From: Sinonovacula constricta
Taxonomy: Eukaryota > Mollusca > Bivalvia > Cardiida > Solecurtidae
DNA length: 64,000 nt
Direction of reading: 5' to 3'
NCBI GenBank assembly: GCA_007844125.1
Contig: CM017565.1
Coordinates: 8,816,885 to 8,880,884 of the forward strand
Below the pieces are notes generated by a model. The model was not told the DNA's origin and searched no databases. It saw only the letters and a program-made list of their open reading frames with translations. The translations under genes were made by a program, and so were the position numbers. Positions 14,588-46,874 of the stretch are shown piece after piece (position 1 is the first letter of the stretch; each line of letters begins with the position of its first letter).

Positions 14588-14882
14588 TTAATAAAAAATG
14601 AAAATATGTTTTCTTTGTATAACTTAGTTTCAATGTCCATACTGTAGGTAGTCAAAGTGTTATGTTTTCTAGGTATGTTTAATTACTCTTATAAATTAGA
14701 TAGATGTTTTAAAACATCATAGTTAACTAAGTTTATATGTGACCCGTTTTCTGTAGTATTCTTTACAGATTTTAATGAATTTATACTTTTCTCATTACAT
14801 GTATAAGTGTTAGTTTGTGACGCCATATGTATGGCAATGAACTTTATGTTTATGCCTAATAAAGAATTGAATTGAATTGAAT
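14150..14882 (+). mobile_element. 5'-truncated LINE retrotransposon, 3' end only
   Basis: The element keeps the last part of its reverse-transcriptase polyprotein (stop at 14585-14587), an approximately 280-bp 3' UTR with AATAAA near 14858, and ends in a short ATTGA/GAATT pentamer tail at about 14864-14881. Microsatellite tails of this type are usual for CR1/L2-like and related LINEs. The body upstream of about 14150 is missing, with an in-frame TAG at 14147, as expected from incomplete reverse transcription. Class is inferred from the protein tail and 3' end; the exact clade cannot be told. Confidence 0.8.
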
Positions 14883-15089
14883 CAAACCTCGCATGGCAGT
14901 GACGAGTGACGGGTGACATCAACATAATCACAACTGGTCTAGATTTCATTTTTTTAATCTTTCATTAAAAAGAGAAAATAAAACAGTATGAGTAAATTAC
15001 GGTGGATATTGATTTAATTCAGGCTCATTTACACAATCAGTATTTAAAATAAATGCAAACAACGAAATCATATGGAGACGTAAGTCATA

Positions 15090-16960
15090 TACTCTACATT
15101 GATTAGCCGGATTTGCACGATGTGGTTTGGTAAGATGTACTCTGTACATTGTTAAGCGCGATATGCATCATGTGAAGGCAAAGGTTATATAGTCTACATT
15201 GATTAGTCAAGTATATATTGAGGCGTGGGTCATACACACTACATTGATTCGTCAAATAAGTATATATTGAGGCGTGGGTCATATACACTACATTCATTGG
15301 TCAAATAAGTATATATTGAGGCGTGGGTCATATACACTACATTGATTAACCTGATATACACCATATTGACGCACCGGCCGCAATAGCTCAGGTGGTAGAG
15401 CGTCGGCTTGCGGATCAGGAGGTCGTGGGTTCGAACCCCGGCCGGGGAGGCGTAGATCATTTACTTTACATTTATTGGCCTGATATACATCATGTGGAGG
15501 CGTAGATCATATGCTCTACATTGATTGGCCTGATATACATCATGTAGAGGCGTAGATCATATACTATACATTGATTGGCCTGATATACATCATGCAGAGG
15601 CGTAGATCATATACTCTACATTGATTGGCCTGATATGCATCATGTCGAGGCGTAGATCATATACTATACATTGATTGGCCTGATATACATCATGTAGAGG
15701 CGTAGATCATATACTATACATTGATTGGCCTGACATACATCATGTAGAGGCGTAGATCATATAGTCTACATTGATTGGCCTGATATACACCATGTCGAGG
15801 CGTAGATCATTTACTATACATTGATTGGCCTGATATACATCATGTCGAGGCGTAGATCATATACTATACATTGATTGGCCTGATATACATAATGTAGAGG
15901 CGTAGATCATATGCTCTACATTGATTGGCCTGATATACTTCATGTAGAGGCGTAGATCATATACTCTACGTTGATTGGCCTGATATACATCAGGTAGAGG
16001 CGTAGATAATTTACTATACATTGATTGACCTGATATACATCATGTAGAGGCGTAGATCATTTACTATACATTGAATGGCCTGATATACATAATGTAGAGG
16101 CGTAGATCATATACTATACATTGATTGGCCTGATATACATAATGTAGAGGCGTAGATCATATACTATACATTGATTGGCCTGATATACATCATGTAGAGG
16201 CGTAGATTATATACTATACATTGATTGGCCTGATATACATAATGTAGAGGCGTAGATCATATGCTCTACATTGATTGGCCTGATATACATCATGTAGAGG
16301 CGTAGATCATTTACTATACATTGATTGGCCTGATATACATCATGTAGAGGCGTAGATCATTTACTCTACATTGATTGGCCTGATATACATCATGTAGAGG
16401 CGTAGATCATTTACTCTACATTGATTGGCCTGATATACATCATGTAGAGGCGTAGATCATTTACTCTTCATTGATTGGCCTGATATACATCATGTCGAGG
16501 CGTAGATCATTTACTCTACATTGATTGGCCTGATATACATCATGTAGAGGCGTAGATCATTTACTATACATTGATTGGCCTGATATACATCATGTCGAGG
16601 CGTAGATCATTTAGTCTACATTGATTGGCCTGATTTACATCATGTAGAGGCGTAGATCATTTACTATACATTGATTGGCCTGATATACATCATGTCGAGG
16701 CGTAGATCATTTACTCTACGTTGATTGGCCTGATATACATCATGTAGAGGCGTAGATCATTTACTCTACATTGATTGGCCTGATATACATCATGTAGAGG
16801 CGTAGATCATTTACTCTACATTGATTGACCTGATATACATCATGTAGAGGCGTAGATCATTTACTATACATTGATTGGCCTGATATACATCATGTAGAGG
16901 CGTAGATCATTTACTCTTCATTGACTAGCCTGATATATATCAATTGCAGGCGTATGTTAT
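15090..16960. repeat. 50-bp minisatellite, about 30 core copies plus diverged flank
   Basis: The core (about 15448-16930) repeats a 50-bp unit, TTGATTGGCCTGATATACAT then CATGTAGAGGCGTAGATCAT plus TTACTATACA. Variants are TAGAGG or TCGAGG, ATACT or TTACT, and CTACA or TATACA. Left of the tRNA-like insertion (15160-15373) the copies are a different subfamily with GTGGGTCAT in place of GTAGATCAT and AAATAAGTATATATTG in place of the central part. The outermost copies at both ends are most decayed. Confidence 0.95.
15374..15447 (+). mobile_element. tRNA-derived SINE head or tRNA-like element
   Basis: It shows a pol III A box (TAGCTCAGGTGGTAGAGCG) and a perfect B box (GGTTCGAACCC) at tRNA spacing, with D-stem GCTC/GAGC. 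Its ends form a perfect 7-bp stem, CCGGCCG at 15374-15380 with CGGCCGG at 15439-15445. The anticodon stem pairs poorly and the end stem lies 5 rather than 2 bases from the D stem, so it is not a functional tRNA. Such GC-capped tRNA-like units are abundant in mollusc genomes. It sits inside the 50-bp array, with no body or A-tail visible. Confidence 0.7.
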
Positions 16961-19599
16961 ACGTTCATTGACTGACCAGATTTGCACCATGTTGGCACGT
17001 TATTTATCTACTCTAGTCAACACAATTCGTAGCTGTTCGTAGTTTTTTTACATAATATGCAATACGTATATTAAACAATACAAAATGCAATTAACGTGAA
17101 ATCTTTATAAAAACATGGGAAATCAATGAAAAAAAACGGAACTTTTTCATCTTCATGCATACGTTGCAAATAAGTTAATGATGAATTATCATTACTTGTA
17201 GCTTGACGCACGTCGATGCTCGACGTGAACAGCTTGGATCTTAGCAACAGTACGGCATCACGCATATGATCCTCGATTATTGCTTTTCTAACAATATAAA
17301 CTTTCTACGTCTTCAAAGAAAGAAGCTTTTTACCGTGTTATTTATTTCATATGCCACGGCATTTGAGAATAGCCTTCAAATAGTAATTCCATTTACTGAC
17401 AGTTTTGTTTGCCAGAGTATAAATATAAGTCAAACCATGAGTTTGTCTGCGCATGGAAGATATTAAAAATAGTATCCTGGGGTCTAAACCAAAGTTCTTT
17501 TTCTAAAATAACCAAATAAGTCAGCTATTGTTATCTGAAAAAAATCCTGCAAAATGATGTGCATTGATGCCCAAGATCTATGTGAATTGCGAAGCATAAA
17601 TCCCCACTCGTCATTGCAAACAGGTATTACCTATCTGAGCCACGCTGCAGAGATAACTATTTTAAACCACGAAAACCATGTGACAACTTACATTTAAGAT
17701 CACACTATGTCACCATGCGAGGAGTCAACTCTGACAACTATATCTATTTTTAGCAGGGGTCACTATTTTGCTTATTTGAAGATTTGAAAAGAATGATCAT
17801 TTAGAGGAGTGAATATTTGAAAGGTAGAGTTTAAATTCGTCTTTACTTAGACTGAAGTACGGGTGTATGCAGAAATAATAACTTAATTCTCAAAAAATGG
17901 AAGAAATGTTGTTACTTATATTAGACAGAAGTCTGATATCACCTTACAGTTTGCGAAGGGAAGCAGCCTACTGATGCATACGCATCTGAACTTGAAACCG
18001 TTTTTATTTTATTCGGCGTTATATTATGCCAACTTAAAACGCCTTTTCTAAATGATTAAGATCAAATACTATATGACAACATCTTGTAACAAGTATACAT
18101 CCGTTGTTTTACTCTATGTATGGGTAACATCATCTTTGTAGAAAACAGATTTGTGTCGTGATATTATCTTAACGGCTGATATGTTTTAATGTAATTTCAA
18201 TTCCTTTTTATCCTACAGACCATTGTATGAGCAAGATATATGCTGAGACCATAAATCAAGTTCAAACGAATAATATGAACTTATGGACTCACCTGACTAA
18301 TTAACAGCTATCCTGACATTTTACAAATAATATTTCTGGATCAAGTTTTCCTTCGTCATGTTTGCGCCTGAGGCTGCTATTAACGCGCATTATAATGATG
18401 ATAAAGGTATGATAATGTGTGATCCTGAATGTTTAAAGTCAGCCTAGGGCCAGTCCTGACCGGACCTGGTCACCACTGGCCAGTCCAGAGTTAACAGGAC
18501 ATTCCTCAAATTAGCAACATCACCATGCCTGAGATGTATCAATATGTGGTCAAATAGTCTACAAAAGTATCCATATTAATTAACACCATTTTTTAAATAA
18601 AGGTATTTATTGTACTGTTATCATTGCATATGACACATCAGCTCAGGAAAGTACCCAGTCATATACATTGTAGTGTCCGACAACGAGTGGATATTTAGTG
18701 ACATACCAGGTCTGCTCCAAAGGCTCGAAGAGCTGTTCTACTATTGATTAATTACTATTGATCTACTTAACTCACATTCAGACTACTGCCTATATAATTG
18801 CAGTTTGTATGTTTTCGAAGTCGTTATTGTTAATAAAAGTTACAGCTATTGTAAATGAAATGCTTAACAACTATTTATGATTTGTGTAATTCGGCTTTAG
18901 GTCTATAGTATACAGATATACTACTCTCTACATATTTCAAACATAGTGCGTATACGTATATATGTATATAGTTCTAGAGAAAGTAATATGCACTCACAAT
19001 TCTACACGTATTGCCTTAAAGTGGTGAAAACAATGCAAGTTTAGAATTTTGTAAATTGAAATGACGTACTTTTGCGAAAGTTGTGCTTAATGTTTATGCG
19101 TCAAGTCAATCTTGGTTCTGAAAGCTGAGAAAATATTCCTAAATACGTCTATGTTAATCGCAGTTGTTTGCAAGCTGTGATGCTGTGATGTGATGGAAGG
19201 CAGACCAAGCTAGGGACAAGCCTGTAAGATGCCATTGACCGCCATTTGTGACGTTTAAAGACTTCTTATAGACGACTTACTGGTTAACTTTTATATGGCT
19301 AAAACCGTTAACAAACCACAAGTGATCTTAGTTGCTTGCGAATTGCAACGAAACTAGTGATAATACTTCAAATTGAAACGCTAGCATAAAACATAGAAAT
19401 CCTAATTATTTAACACGATTTATTAAAGACAAAAATGCACATAGCTCGACATTCCGATGATTATGTTCGAATGTCTTGCTAGGTCTATATTTAACATTAT
19501 ATTCGCCACGATATTAACACTAAGTTTAACTGTTATAATGGCAAAACATTCAGCACAGCATTTAGCATGACTTTCAAAACAAGTCTGAATGTCTTGCCG
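16961..19599. other. Noncoding stretch, nothing certain
   Basis: No supported exon. On the minus strand around 17650-17560 there is an A-box-like TGGCTCAGATAGG without a convincing B box, possibly a decayed tRNA-like repeat. The remainder is AT-rich and unremarkable. Confidence 0.45.
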
Positions 19600-22063
19600 T
19601 TTCAATATTTGGCACTCCTAATGTGATATGCCAACCTAAAGCCAAACATAAGGCAACTGCTGTGGTTGTCTTTATAATGCCCGAAAGAAGGCCGCAAGGC
19701 TTGCCACACACATAAAAGCAGCTGTGCTAATTCCAATTTCAAAAATTTATCTGCTATGCTAAACTCACGCCCGAAATTAGATAATTGCGGTGCTAACCTC
19801 AAGTCCGGATTAGGGCAATTCCTGTGCTTACCCCAGGTCCTAAATAATGATGTTATGCAAAATTAACACACGAAATTAGGTTTCTAACCCTACATTAGGT
19901 CTGATGTTCGTTTTTTTTAACTATTACAACCTTATGCCCGAAATAAGAGATAATGCTATGCTACCATTACGTCTGAAATTAAGGCTAAAAACACACCACT
20001 CATGAAGAAAGGCAACTGCTGTGCGTAAGTCACGTTCAACAAAAAGGCTGCTATGCCAAACACACACGCGAAATAATGCAATGGTCGTGCTTAATTCACG
20101 CCAGTAAAAAGGATGATATGCGAAACTCACACCTGATATAAGGCTGATGTCCTTACCATAAGTCTGTTGTATGTCTACTGCTATGCATTACTCACGACAG
20201 AAGAAGAACTACTGCTATGAATTCCTTACGCCCAAAATAGGTCTACTGCCATGGATTTCTTACGCTTGAAATAAGTAGTCTGCTATGCACGTTTCGCGCT
20301 TAAAATATATTTCTATGCATTTTTAGGCTCGAAATAAGTATAATTCTCTGCATTCCTCAGGCTCGAAATAAGTCTACTTCTTTGCATGCCTTAGGCTCGA
20401 AATACGTATACTTCTAAGCATTCCTCAGGCTCGAAATAAGGATACTTCTTTGCATTCCTAAGGCTCGAAAAAAGTATACTTCTATGCATTCCTCACGCCC
20501 AAAATAAGTTTTCTGCTATACATTCCTCACGCCCGAAATAAGTTTTCTGCTATACATTCCTCACGCCCGAAATAAGTTTTCTGCTATACATTCCTCACGC
20601 CCAAAATAAGTATACTCCTAAGCATTCCTCAAGCCCGAAACAAGTATACTTCTATGCATTCCTCATGCCCGAAATAAGAATACTGTTATGCATTCCTCAC
20701 GCCCTTAATAAGTCTACTGCTATACGTTCCTCATCCCCGAAATAAGTCTCCTGCTGTATGTTCCTTACGCCCGAAATATGTCTTCTGCTATACGTTCATT
20801 ACGCCCGAAATAAGTGTATTGTTATACGTTTCTTACGCCCGAAATAAGTCTACTGTTATACGTTTCTTACGCCCGAAATAAGTGTACTGTTATACGTTTC
20901 TCACGCCCGAAATAAGTCTACTGCTATACGTTCATTACGCCCGAAATAAGTGTACTGTTATACGTTTCTCACGCCCGAAATAAGTCTACTGCTATACGTC
21001 CCTTACGACCGAAATAAGTCTACTGCTATACGTTCCTTACGCCCGAAATATGTCTACTGTTATACGTTCCTTACGCCCGAAATAAGTCTACTGTTATACG
21101 TTCCTTACGCCCGAAATAAGTCTACTGTTATACGTTCCTTACGCCCGAAATATGTCTACTGCTATACGTTCCTTACGCCCGAAATAAGTCTACTGTTATA
21201 CGTTCCTTACGCCCGAAATAAGTCTACTGTTATACGTTCCTTACGCCCGAAATAAGTCTACTGTTATACGTTCCTTACGCCCGAAATAAGTCTACTGTTA
21301 TACGTTCCTTACGCCCGAAATAAGTCTACTGTTATACGTTCCTTACGCCCGAAATAAGTCTACTGTTATACGTTCCTTACGCCCGAAATAAGTCTACTGT
21401 TATACGTTCCTTACGCCCGAAATAAGTCTACTGCTATACGTTCCTTACGCCCGAAATATGTCTACAGTTATACGTTCCTTACGCCCGAAATAAGTCTACT
21501 GTTATACGTTCCTTACGCCCGAAATATGTCTACTGTTATACGTTCCTTACGCCCGAAATAAGTCTGCTGTTATACGTTCCTTACGCCCGAAATATGTCTA
21601 CTGTTATACGTTCCTTACGCCCGAAATAACTCAACTGCTCTTCATTCCTCACGGCCGATACACATATAAAGCTCTGTAATCTTAACGTCCTAAATAAACT
21701 GATGTTCGTTCCTCACACCCGAAATAAGGCTACTGCTCTGCATTCCATACGTCCAAAATATGGCTACTGCTAAGCATTCCCCACTTCTACAGTTTTTTCG
21801 CCCTATATAGGGCTTCTGATATACTTTGTACGCGCCTAAAAGACTACTGCTAAGCAATCCTCACTTCGGAATAAGACTTTTCATACGCATTCCTCAAATA
21901 AGACTACTGCTATGCTTTTCTCACGCCGAAATGAGTCTACAGCAATGCATTCCATGCGCCGAAATACGACTAGGGCTATGCATTCCTCGCGTCTAAAATA
22001 ATTATACTGCCATGACTTCTTCACGCCCATAATAAGCCGCTGCAATGCATTTCTGACGCCTAA
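19600..22063. repeat. 34-bp minisatellite with homogenised core and decayed edges
   Basis: The unit is CGTTCCTTACGCCCGAAATA then AGTCTACTGTTATA (34 bp). Copies from about 21000 to 21630 are nearly identical. Outward on both sides they drift (GCATTCCTCACGCCC, GGCTCGAAATAAG, CTGCTATGC), until near 19640-19900 and 21700-22060 only fragments such as CGCCCGAAATTAG are recognisable. About 70 unit-lengths fit the span. The plus frame at 20950-21255 is a by-product. Despite the same length, this unit is unrelated in sequence to the 7081-9763 array. Confidence 0.9.
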
Positions 22064-24197
22064 AAAAACTGCTGCTGTGAAAACCTCATCCTGTAGGTTC
22101 TATAAGACTGCTGCTGTGAAAACCTCATCCTGTAGGTTCCATAAGACTGCTGCTGTGAAAACCTCACCCTGTAGGTTCCATAAGACTGCTGCTGTGAAAA
22201 CCTCATCCTGTAGGTTCCATAAGACTGCTGCTGTGAAAACCTAATCCTCTAGGTTCCATAAGACTGCTGCTGTGAAAACTGCATCCTGTAGGCTCCATAA
22301 GACTGCTGCTGTGAAAACCGCATCCTGTAGGTTCCATAAGACTGCTGCTGTGAAAACCTCATCCTGTAGGTTCCATAAGACTGCTGCTGTGAAAACTGCA
22401 TCCTGTAGGTTCCATAAGACTGCTGCTGTGAAAACCTCATCCTGTAGGTTCCATAAGACTGCTGCTGTGAAAACTGCATCCTGTAGGTTCCATAGGACTG
22501 CTGCTGTGAAAACCTCATCCTGTAGGTTCCATAAGACTGCTGCTGTGAAAACTGCATCCTGTAGGTTCCATAAGACTGCTGCTGTGAAAACCTCATCCTG
22601 TAGGTTCCATAAGACTGCTGCTGTGAAAACTGCATCCTGTAGGTTCCATAAGACTGCTGCTGTGAAAACCTCACCTTGTAGGTTCCTTAAGACTGCTGCT
22701 GTGAAAACCTCACCTTGTAGGTTCCATAAGACTGCTGCTGTGAAAACCTCATCCTGTAGGTTCCATAAGACTGCTGCTGTGAAAACCTCATCCTGTAGGT
22801 TCCATAAGACTGCTGCTGTGAAAACTGCATCCTCTGGGTTCCATAAGACTGCTGCTGTGAAAACCTCATCCTGTAGGTTCCATAAGACTGCTGCTGTGAA
22901 AACCTCATCCTGTAGGTTCCATAAGACTGCTGCTTGAAAACTGCATCCTGTAGGTTCCATAAGACTGCTGCTGTGAAAACCTCATCCTGTAGGTTCCATA
23001 AGACTGCTGCTGTGAAATCCTCATCCTGTAGGTTCCATAAGACTGCTGCTGTGAAAACCTAATCCTGTAGGTTCCATAAGACTCCTGATGTGAAAACCTA
23101 ATCCTCTAGGTTCCATAAGACTGCTGCTGTGAAAACCTCATCCTGTAGGTTCCATAAGACTGCTGCTGTGAAAACCTCATCCTGTAAGTTCCATAAGACT
23201 GCTGCTATAAGACTGCTGCTGTGAAAACCTCATCCTGTAGGTTCCATAAGACTGCTGCTGTGAAAACCTCATCCTGTAGGTTCCATAAGACTGCTGCTAT
23301 AAGACTGCTGCTGTGAAAACCTCATCCTGTAGGTTCCATAAGACTGCTGCTGTGAAAACCTCATCCTGTAAGTTCCATAAGACTGCTGCTGTGAAAACCT
23401 CATCCTGTAGGTTCCATAAGACTGCTGCTGTGAAAACTGCATCCTGTAGGTTCCATAAGACTGCTGCTGTGAAAACCTCATCCTCTAGGTTCCATAAGAC
23501 TGCTGCTGTGAAAACCTCATCCTGTAGGTTCCATAAGACTGCTGCTGTGAAAACCTAATCCTCTAGGTTCCATAAGACTGCTGCTGTGAAAACCTCATCC
23601 TGTAGGTTCCATAAGACTGCTGCTGTGAAAACCTCATCCTGTAGGTTCCATAAGACTGCTGCTGTGAAAACCGCATCCTGTAGGTTCCATAAGACTGCTG
23701 CTGTGAAAACCTAATCCTCTGGGTTCCATAAGACTGCTGCTGTGAAAACCTCATCCTGTAGGTTCCATAAGACTGCTGCTGTGAAAACCTCATCCTGTAG
23801 GTTCCATAAGACTGCTGCTGTGAAAACCTAATCCTCTAGGTTCCATAAGACTGCTGCTGTGAAAACCTCACCCTGTAGGTTCCATAAGACTGCTGCTGTG
23901 AAAACCTCATCCTGTAGGTTCCATAAGACTGCTGCTGTGAAAACCTCATCCTGAAGGTTCCATAAGACTGCTGCTGTGAAAACTGCATCCTGTAGGTTCC
24001 ATAAGACTGCTGCTGTGAAAACCTCATCCTGAAGGTTCCATAAGACTGCTGCTGTGAAAACCTCATCCTGTAGGTTCCATAAGACTGCTGCTGTGAAAAC
24101 CTAATCCTCTAGGTTCCATAAGACTGCTGCTGTGAAAACCTCATCCTGTAGGTTCCATAAGACTGCTGCTGTGAAAACCTCATCCTGTAGGTTCCAT
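22064..24197. repeat. 39-bp minisatellite, about 54 copies
   Basis: The unit is CTGCTGCTGTGAAAACCTCA then TCCTGTAGGTTCCATAAGA. Because 39 is a multiple of 3, frames persist: plus gives a 13-residue KTAAVKTSSCRFH repeat and minus gives QQQSYGTYRMRFS. Variants include AACTGCATCC, AACCTAATCCTCT, TCACCC and TCCTGAAGG. The AACCTAATCC variant puts a stop in the plus frame at several places, so no continuous protein is kept. A shortened double CTGCTGCTATAAGA unit occurs twice, near 23205 and 23289. It starts with no spacer at the end of the preceding array. Confidence 0.95.
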
Positions 24198-26286
24198 GCT
24201 AGAACTCCACTGTGTCTCATTTTAATTGCATACTTTATTATTTTCAATTATTATTTTGTTTACAATATTTTGTTCAATTCAAAAAAAGAGTTTTGTCAGT
24301 TGGTGATTTTTTTTAAACAAAATGATAATACATTGGTAAAGAGGTGTGTGTTTGTTTTAATCATATGTATCGATTGGCGTTTGTTACAAATATAAGATGT
24401 CGCCGGAAATCTCATACAAAGTTGAAACACCTGTTGACTTATTTAAGACATTTCAGACATTGTTGTTACCATTTCTACATAAGCCATCTAGTCAACAGCA
24501 TGAAAATAATAACCACTAGCAAAATGTCCTTCATTTTTCAAGAAATTGAACGTTATCTTTTGAAAATTAAGATATGCAATTTACTTAATAGGTGTAGGTT
24601 TCTTCATCGAATTATAAAATATCTAAATAGAACCATGTTTTATCGACTTATGCTAAATGCAAATGTTTTCAAATGGCTTCTCGGTAAAGAAACAATTCCA
24701 TAGCTTCATTTTGGGCTTGTGTAATCTTGTGACAATACTTTTAATATTCTTAAACCTGACTGTCATTGGCTGTCAATAAACAAGATAAGATTTTTGTATT
24801 TATTTTTTTATTACATCACTTTTATTTCACAATACATATTCATATACTATATCGAGAACATTGTTAACAAATAGAGTTACGAAATAAACGTTGCATTGAA
24901 TTGAGCTTTAAAGTCGATCAATATCGAAATAACATTTCATCAGTACATTGAGACGTCGTTCTTCAGTCTGTTTATAGCTGGATAAAATAATATGAAACAT
25001 AGTCAGAAATAAATGGTAGGAGGCAATAACAAAAAAAGCTGACCTAATAAATCAAAGTCATTGTCGTATGGCTACAACTTGAGTATCGTGAGATTAATAA
25101 GATGAAAAATGAGTATAATGTCTCAGTTTAAAAATACCCGTTACTTAAAATATATTCAAATAAATATATTACATCAAAACAAACATGTATATGACAATAC
25201 CATATATAGCCCCTGATTAGAACAAAAAATAACATAAAGAAGTCCTCATATAGGTGTTAAATAAAGCTGAACAAAACACGGGTCACTATTTAACCCTCAG
25301 CCTGCTGCATGTATTAATTACCTTAACTAAATTATTAGCTAGACACAAACAAGTAAAACTGCCCCGGATAATGTGTAAGAAATAGCGCAGATCCCGAGTA
25401 GATAACTTCCACAAACGTCAACAATATTTGTCATGTCGAATCGTGCTCAACAGGCCAAGACTTAAGATCTTCGTTTGGACAGAACGTAACGTACACGTTT
25501 GGTATTTTACAGCTGTATTGACTAAAGGGCATTTTCAGAAATACACTCTTATTCCTCGTAATCTGACTGGACAATGATTTAGCAGATTATCCCATCAGAC
25601 TTCTTGATTTTGGCCGACAGATTGAAGCTGTGTAAAGAAAGAGTGTATATTCTGCGCGTCTTGTAACGTATCTTTGGTCATTGTCTCGTCCTTTCACCCG
25701 GACATGACGTCACTAACTAAACTGGATACATAGTCCACAGCTAACGTTTTGTTTCTAGTGAATTCAATCTACTAAATAGAAAAATATGTACGTAGTGATA
25801 TTTTTTTCATGACGACGCTCATTGATAAATTCGAATGTGCTGTTTATTTTGTTATCTGTATGGGCGTCAGCCATGGACAATGTCAACAATAAATGGATGA
25901 TGATTTGTACAGTGGATGTTGATATGGGTTTCTATTTACATGGTGGATTTATACAATGATTGACAACAGACCCGCATAATTCGTAACATTTGTTTAACAT
26001 GCTTGGATTTAACAAAACAAACAACAGCTGTCGCCTATGTGCAAACCATATTACGTCACTATTACGTCACAGACGAATTCACAAAGTGTATAGTGTGTAA
26101 TATTTTCAAATATTCGCTCTTTATGTACATGTTTTTCTGCATTTATTTAATAAAATTATTTAGATCATGAATCATTTAGAATACATTGCATCTATATACA
26201 TAGAGCATAATATTTCTCTTTTTTGTGCCTTCACGTGGTGTTACTTTTCAGAACTTAAATATACCATTTACAGAGGTATTTGGTAT
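24198..26286. other. Noncoding flank 3' of the P450 gene
   Basis: AT-rich, no recognised gene. Frames at 24132-24395 and 24344-24703 (plus) begin in or just beyond the 39-bp array and resemble nothing known. This is the region downstream of the minus-strand P450 gene, and its 3' UTR may reach into it. Confidence 0.45.
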
Positions 26287-26337
26287 TTTATTTTCATTCG
26301 TTGACGAATCTAACTTACTTCTATGTACACATTTATT
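26287..26337 (-). terminator. Candidate poly(A) signals of the P450 gene
   Basis: On the minus strand, AATAAA occurs at 26337-26332 and again at 26292-26287, about 220-270 bases after the stop codon at 26558-26556. Either could end the transcript. Further AATAAA-like sites lie lower, around 26145-26160. Which is used cannot be told from sequence. Confidence 0.4.
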
Positions 26338-26555
26338 CGTCCTAATTGTGAAACTAGAAATGCTGCACAAAAGAAAAATATGTACCATGTACTCTTAAGA
26401 GCTTATGCCGTCACAGTCTTTGCACACCCGTTTTCATAATTGATGTGTCCAAATAGCAGCGGTCGCTACAACAAAGATTGCACGTTTCCAGACAAATGTT
26501 TGTTTAAGTTTCATGGATTCCATGTACGACTTTCAACAGTCGTCTAGTGAGCCAT

Positions 26556-46329
<19,774 letters not shown>

Positions 46330-46402
46330 GGTGCCGCGGCTCGAGTCTCTGCTCTTAGCGCAAAAAGATAAGTCCTTAAGGATGCGTGCCTCCTTCCAGT
46401 GA
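46330..46402 (-). other. Probable 5' UTR exon upstream of the P450 start codon
   Basis: A good acceptor (TTTTCTTTTTCAG) ends at 46403 on the minus strand, 73 bases before the ATG. A donor GAAG-GTATAT at 46761 pairs with it, giving a 359-bp intron in the 5' UTR and a short first noncoding exon of about 35 bases (46796-46762). Inferred from splice and promoter signals only. Confidence 0.5.
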
Positions 46403-46790
46403 CTGAAAAAGAAAATACGTGAAAGTTACAATGGACAACTTTACTATTAGTACAGCATTTCCATATAATTTTATAAAATAATGTTTTCTCAAATGCAACA
46501 ATAAAACCAGTGTTTTTATTTCCTAAAGACATAATATCAGTAAAAGTTGACGGCCACTTTTGCAAACGATTTAGTTGTTAATATAATTTTCCTTTTCCGC
46601 AAAACACTTGTGTTAATAGTTAATTCATCCAAACTACGTTAAGTTACTATAACAAAACCTCTGTATTATCGCTATGATGCTTTTTGCTATAGAGCTCCTG
46701 CAGTAAAATACGTAGGATGAGAGGTATGTTACAACAGTCCGTATGAATGACAAGGATATACCTTCTCCCCGCTATGAAGCACTAGCTAAC

Positions 46791-46823
46791 TGAACTGAAC
46801 TCTGTAATTCGAACAAATTTATA
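46791..46823 (-). promoter_or_regulatory. Core promoter of the P450 gene: TATA box and initiator
   Basis: On the minus strand, TATAAATT occupies 46823-46816. The initiator sequence TTCAGTTCAGTT follows, with its A at 46796 or 46791, 27-32 bases after the first T of the TATA box. This is the usual metazoan spacing. A candidate donor follows at 46761. Confidence 0.55.
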
Positions 46824-46874
46824 GTAGTACAGTTGACAATATCTCGCGGTATGTTAGCAAGGAGGATCACTGAA

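Noticed and set aside
15374..15447. Functional tRNA gene
   Set aside because: A and B boxes are good but the anticodon stem mispairs and the terminal stem is wrongly spaced, so it is a tRNA-derived element.
17560..17650. Third tRNA-like SINE (minus strand)
   Set aside because: An A-box-like sequence is present but there is no acceptable B box or tail.
22241..22960. 239-codon frame as a low-complexity protein gene
   Set aside because: It is a by-product of the 39-bp array, with matching frames on the opposite strand and stop-bearing variants nearby.
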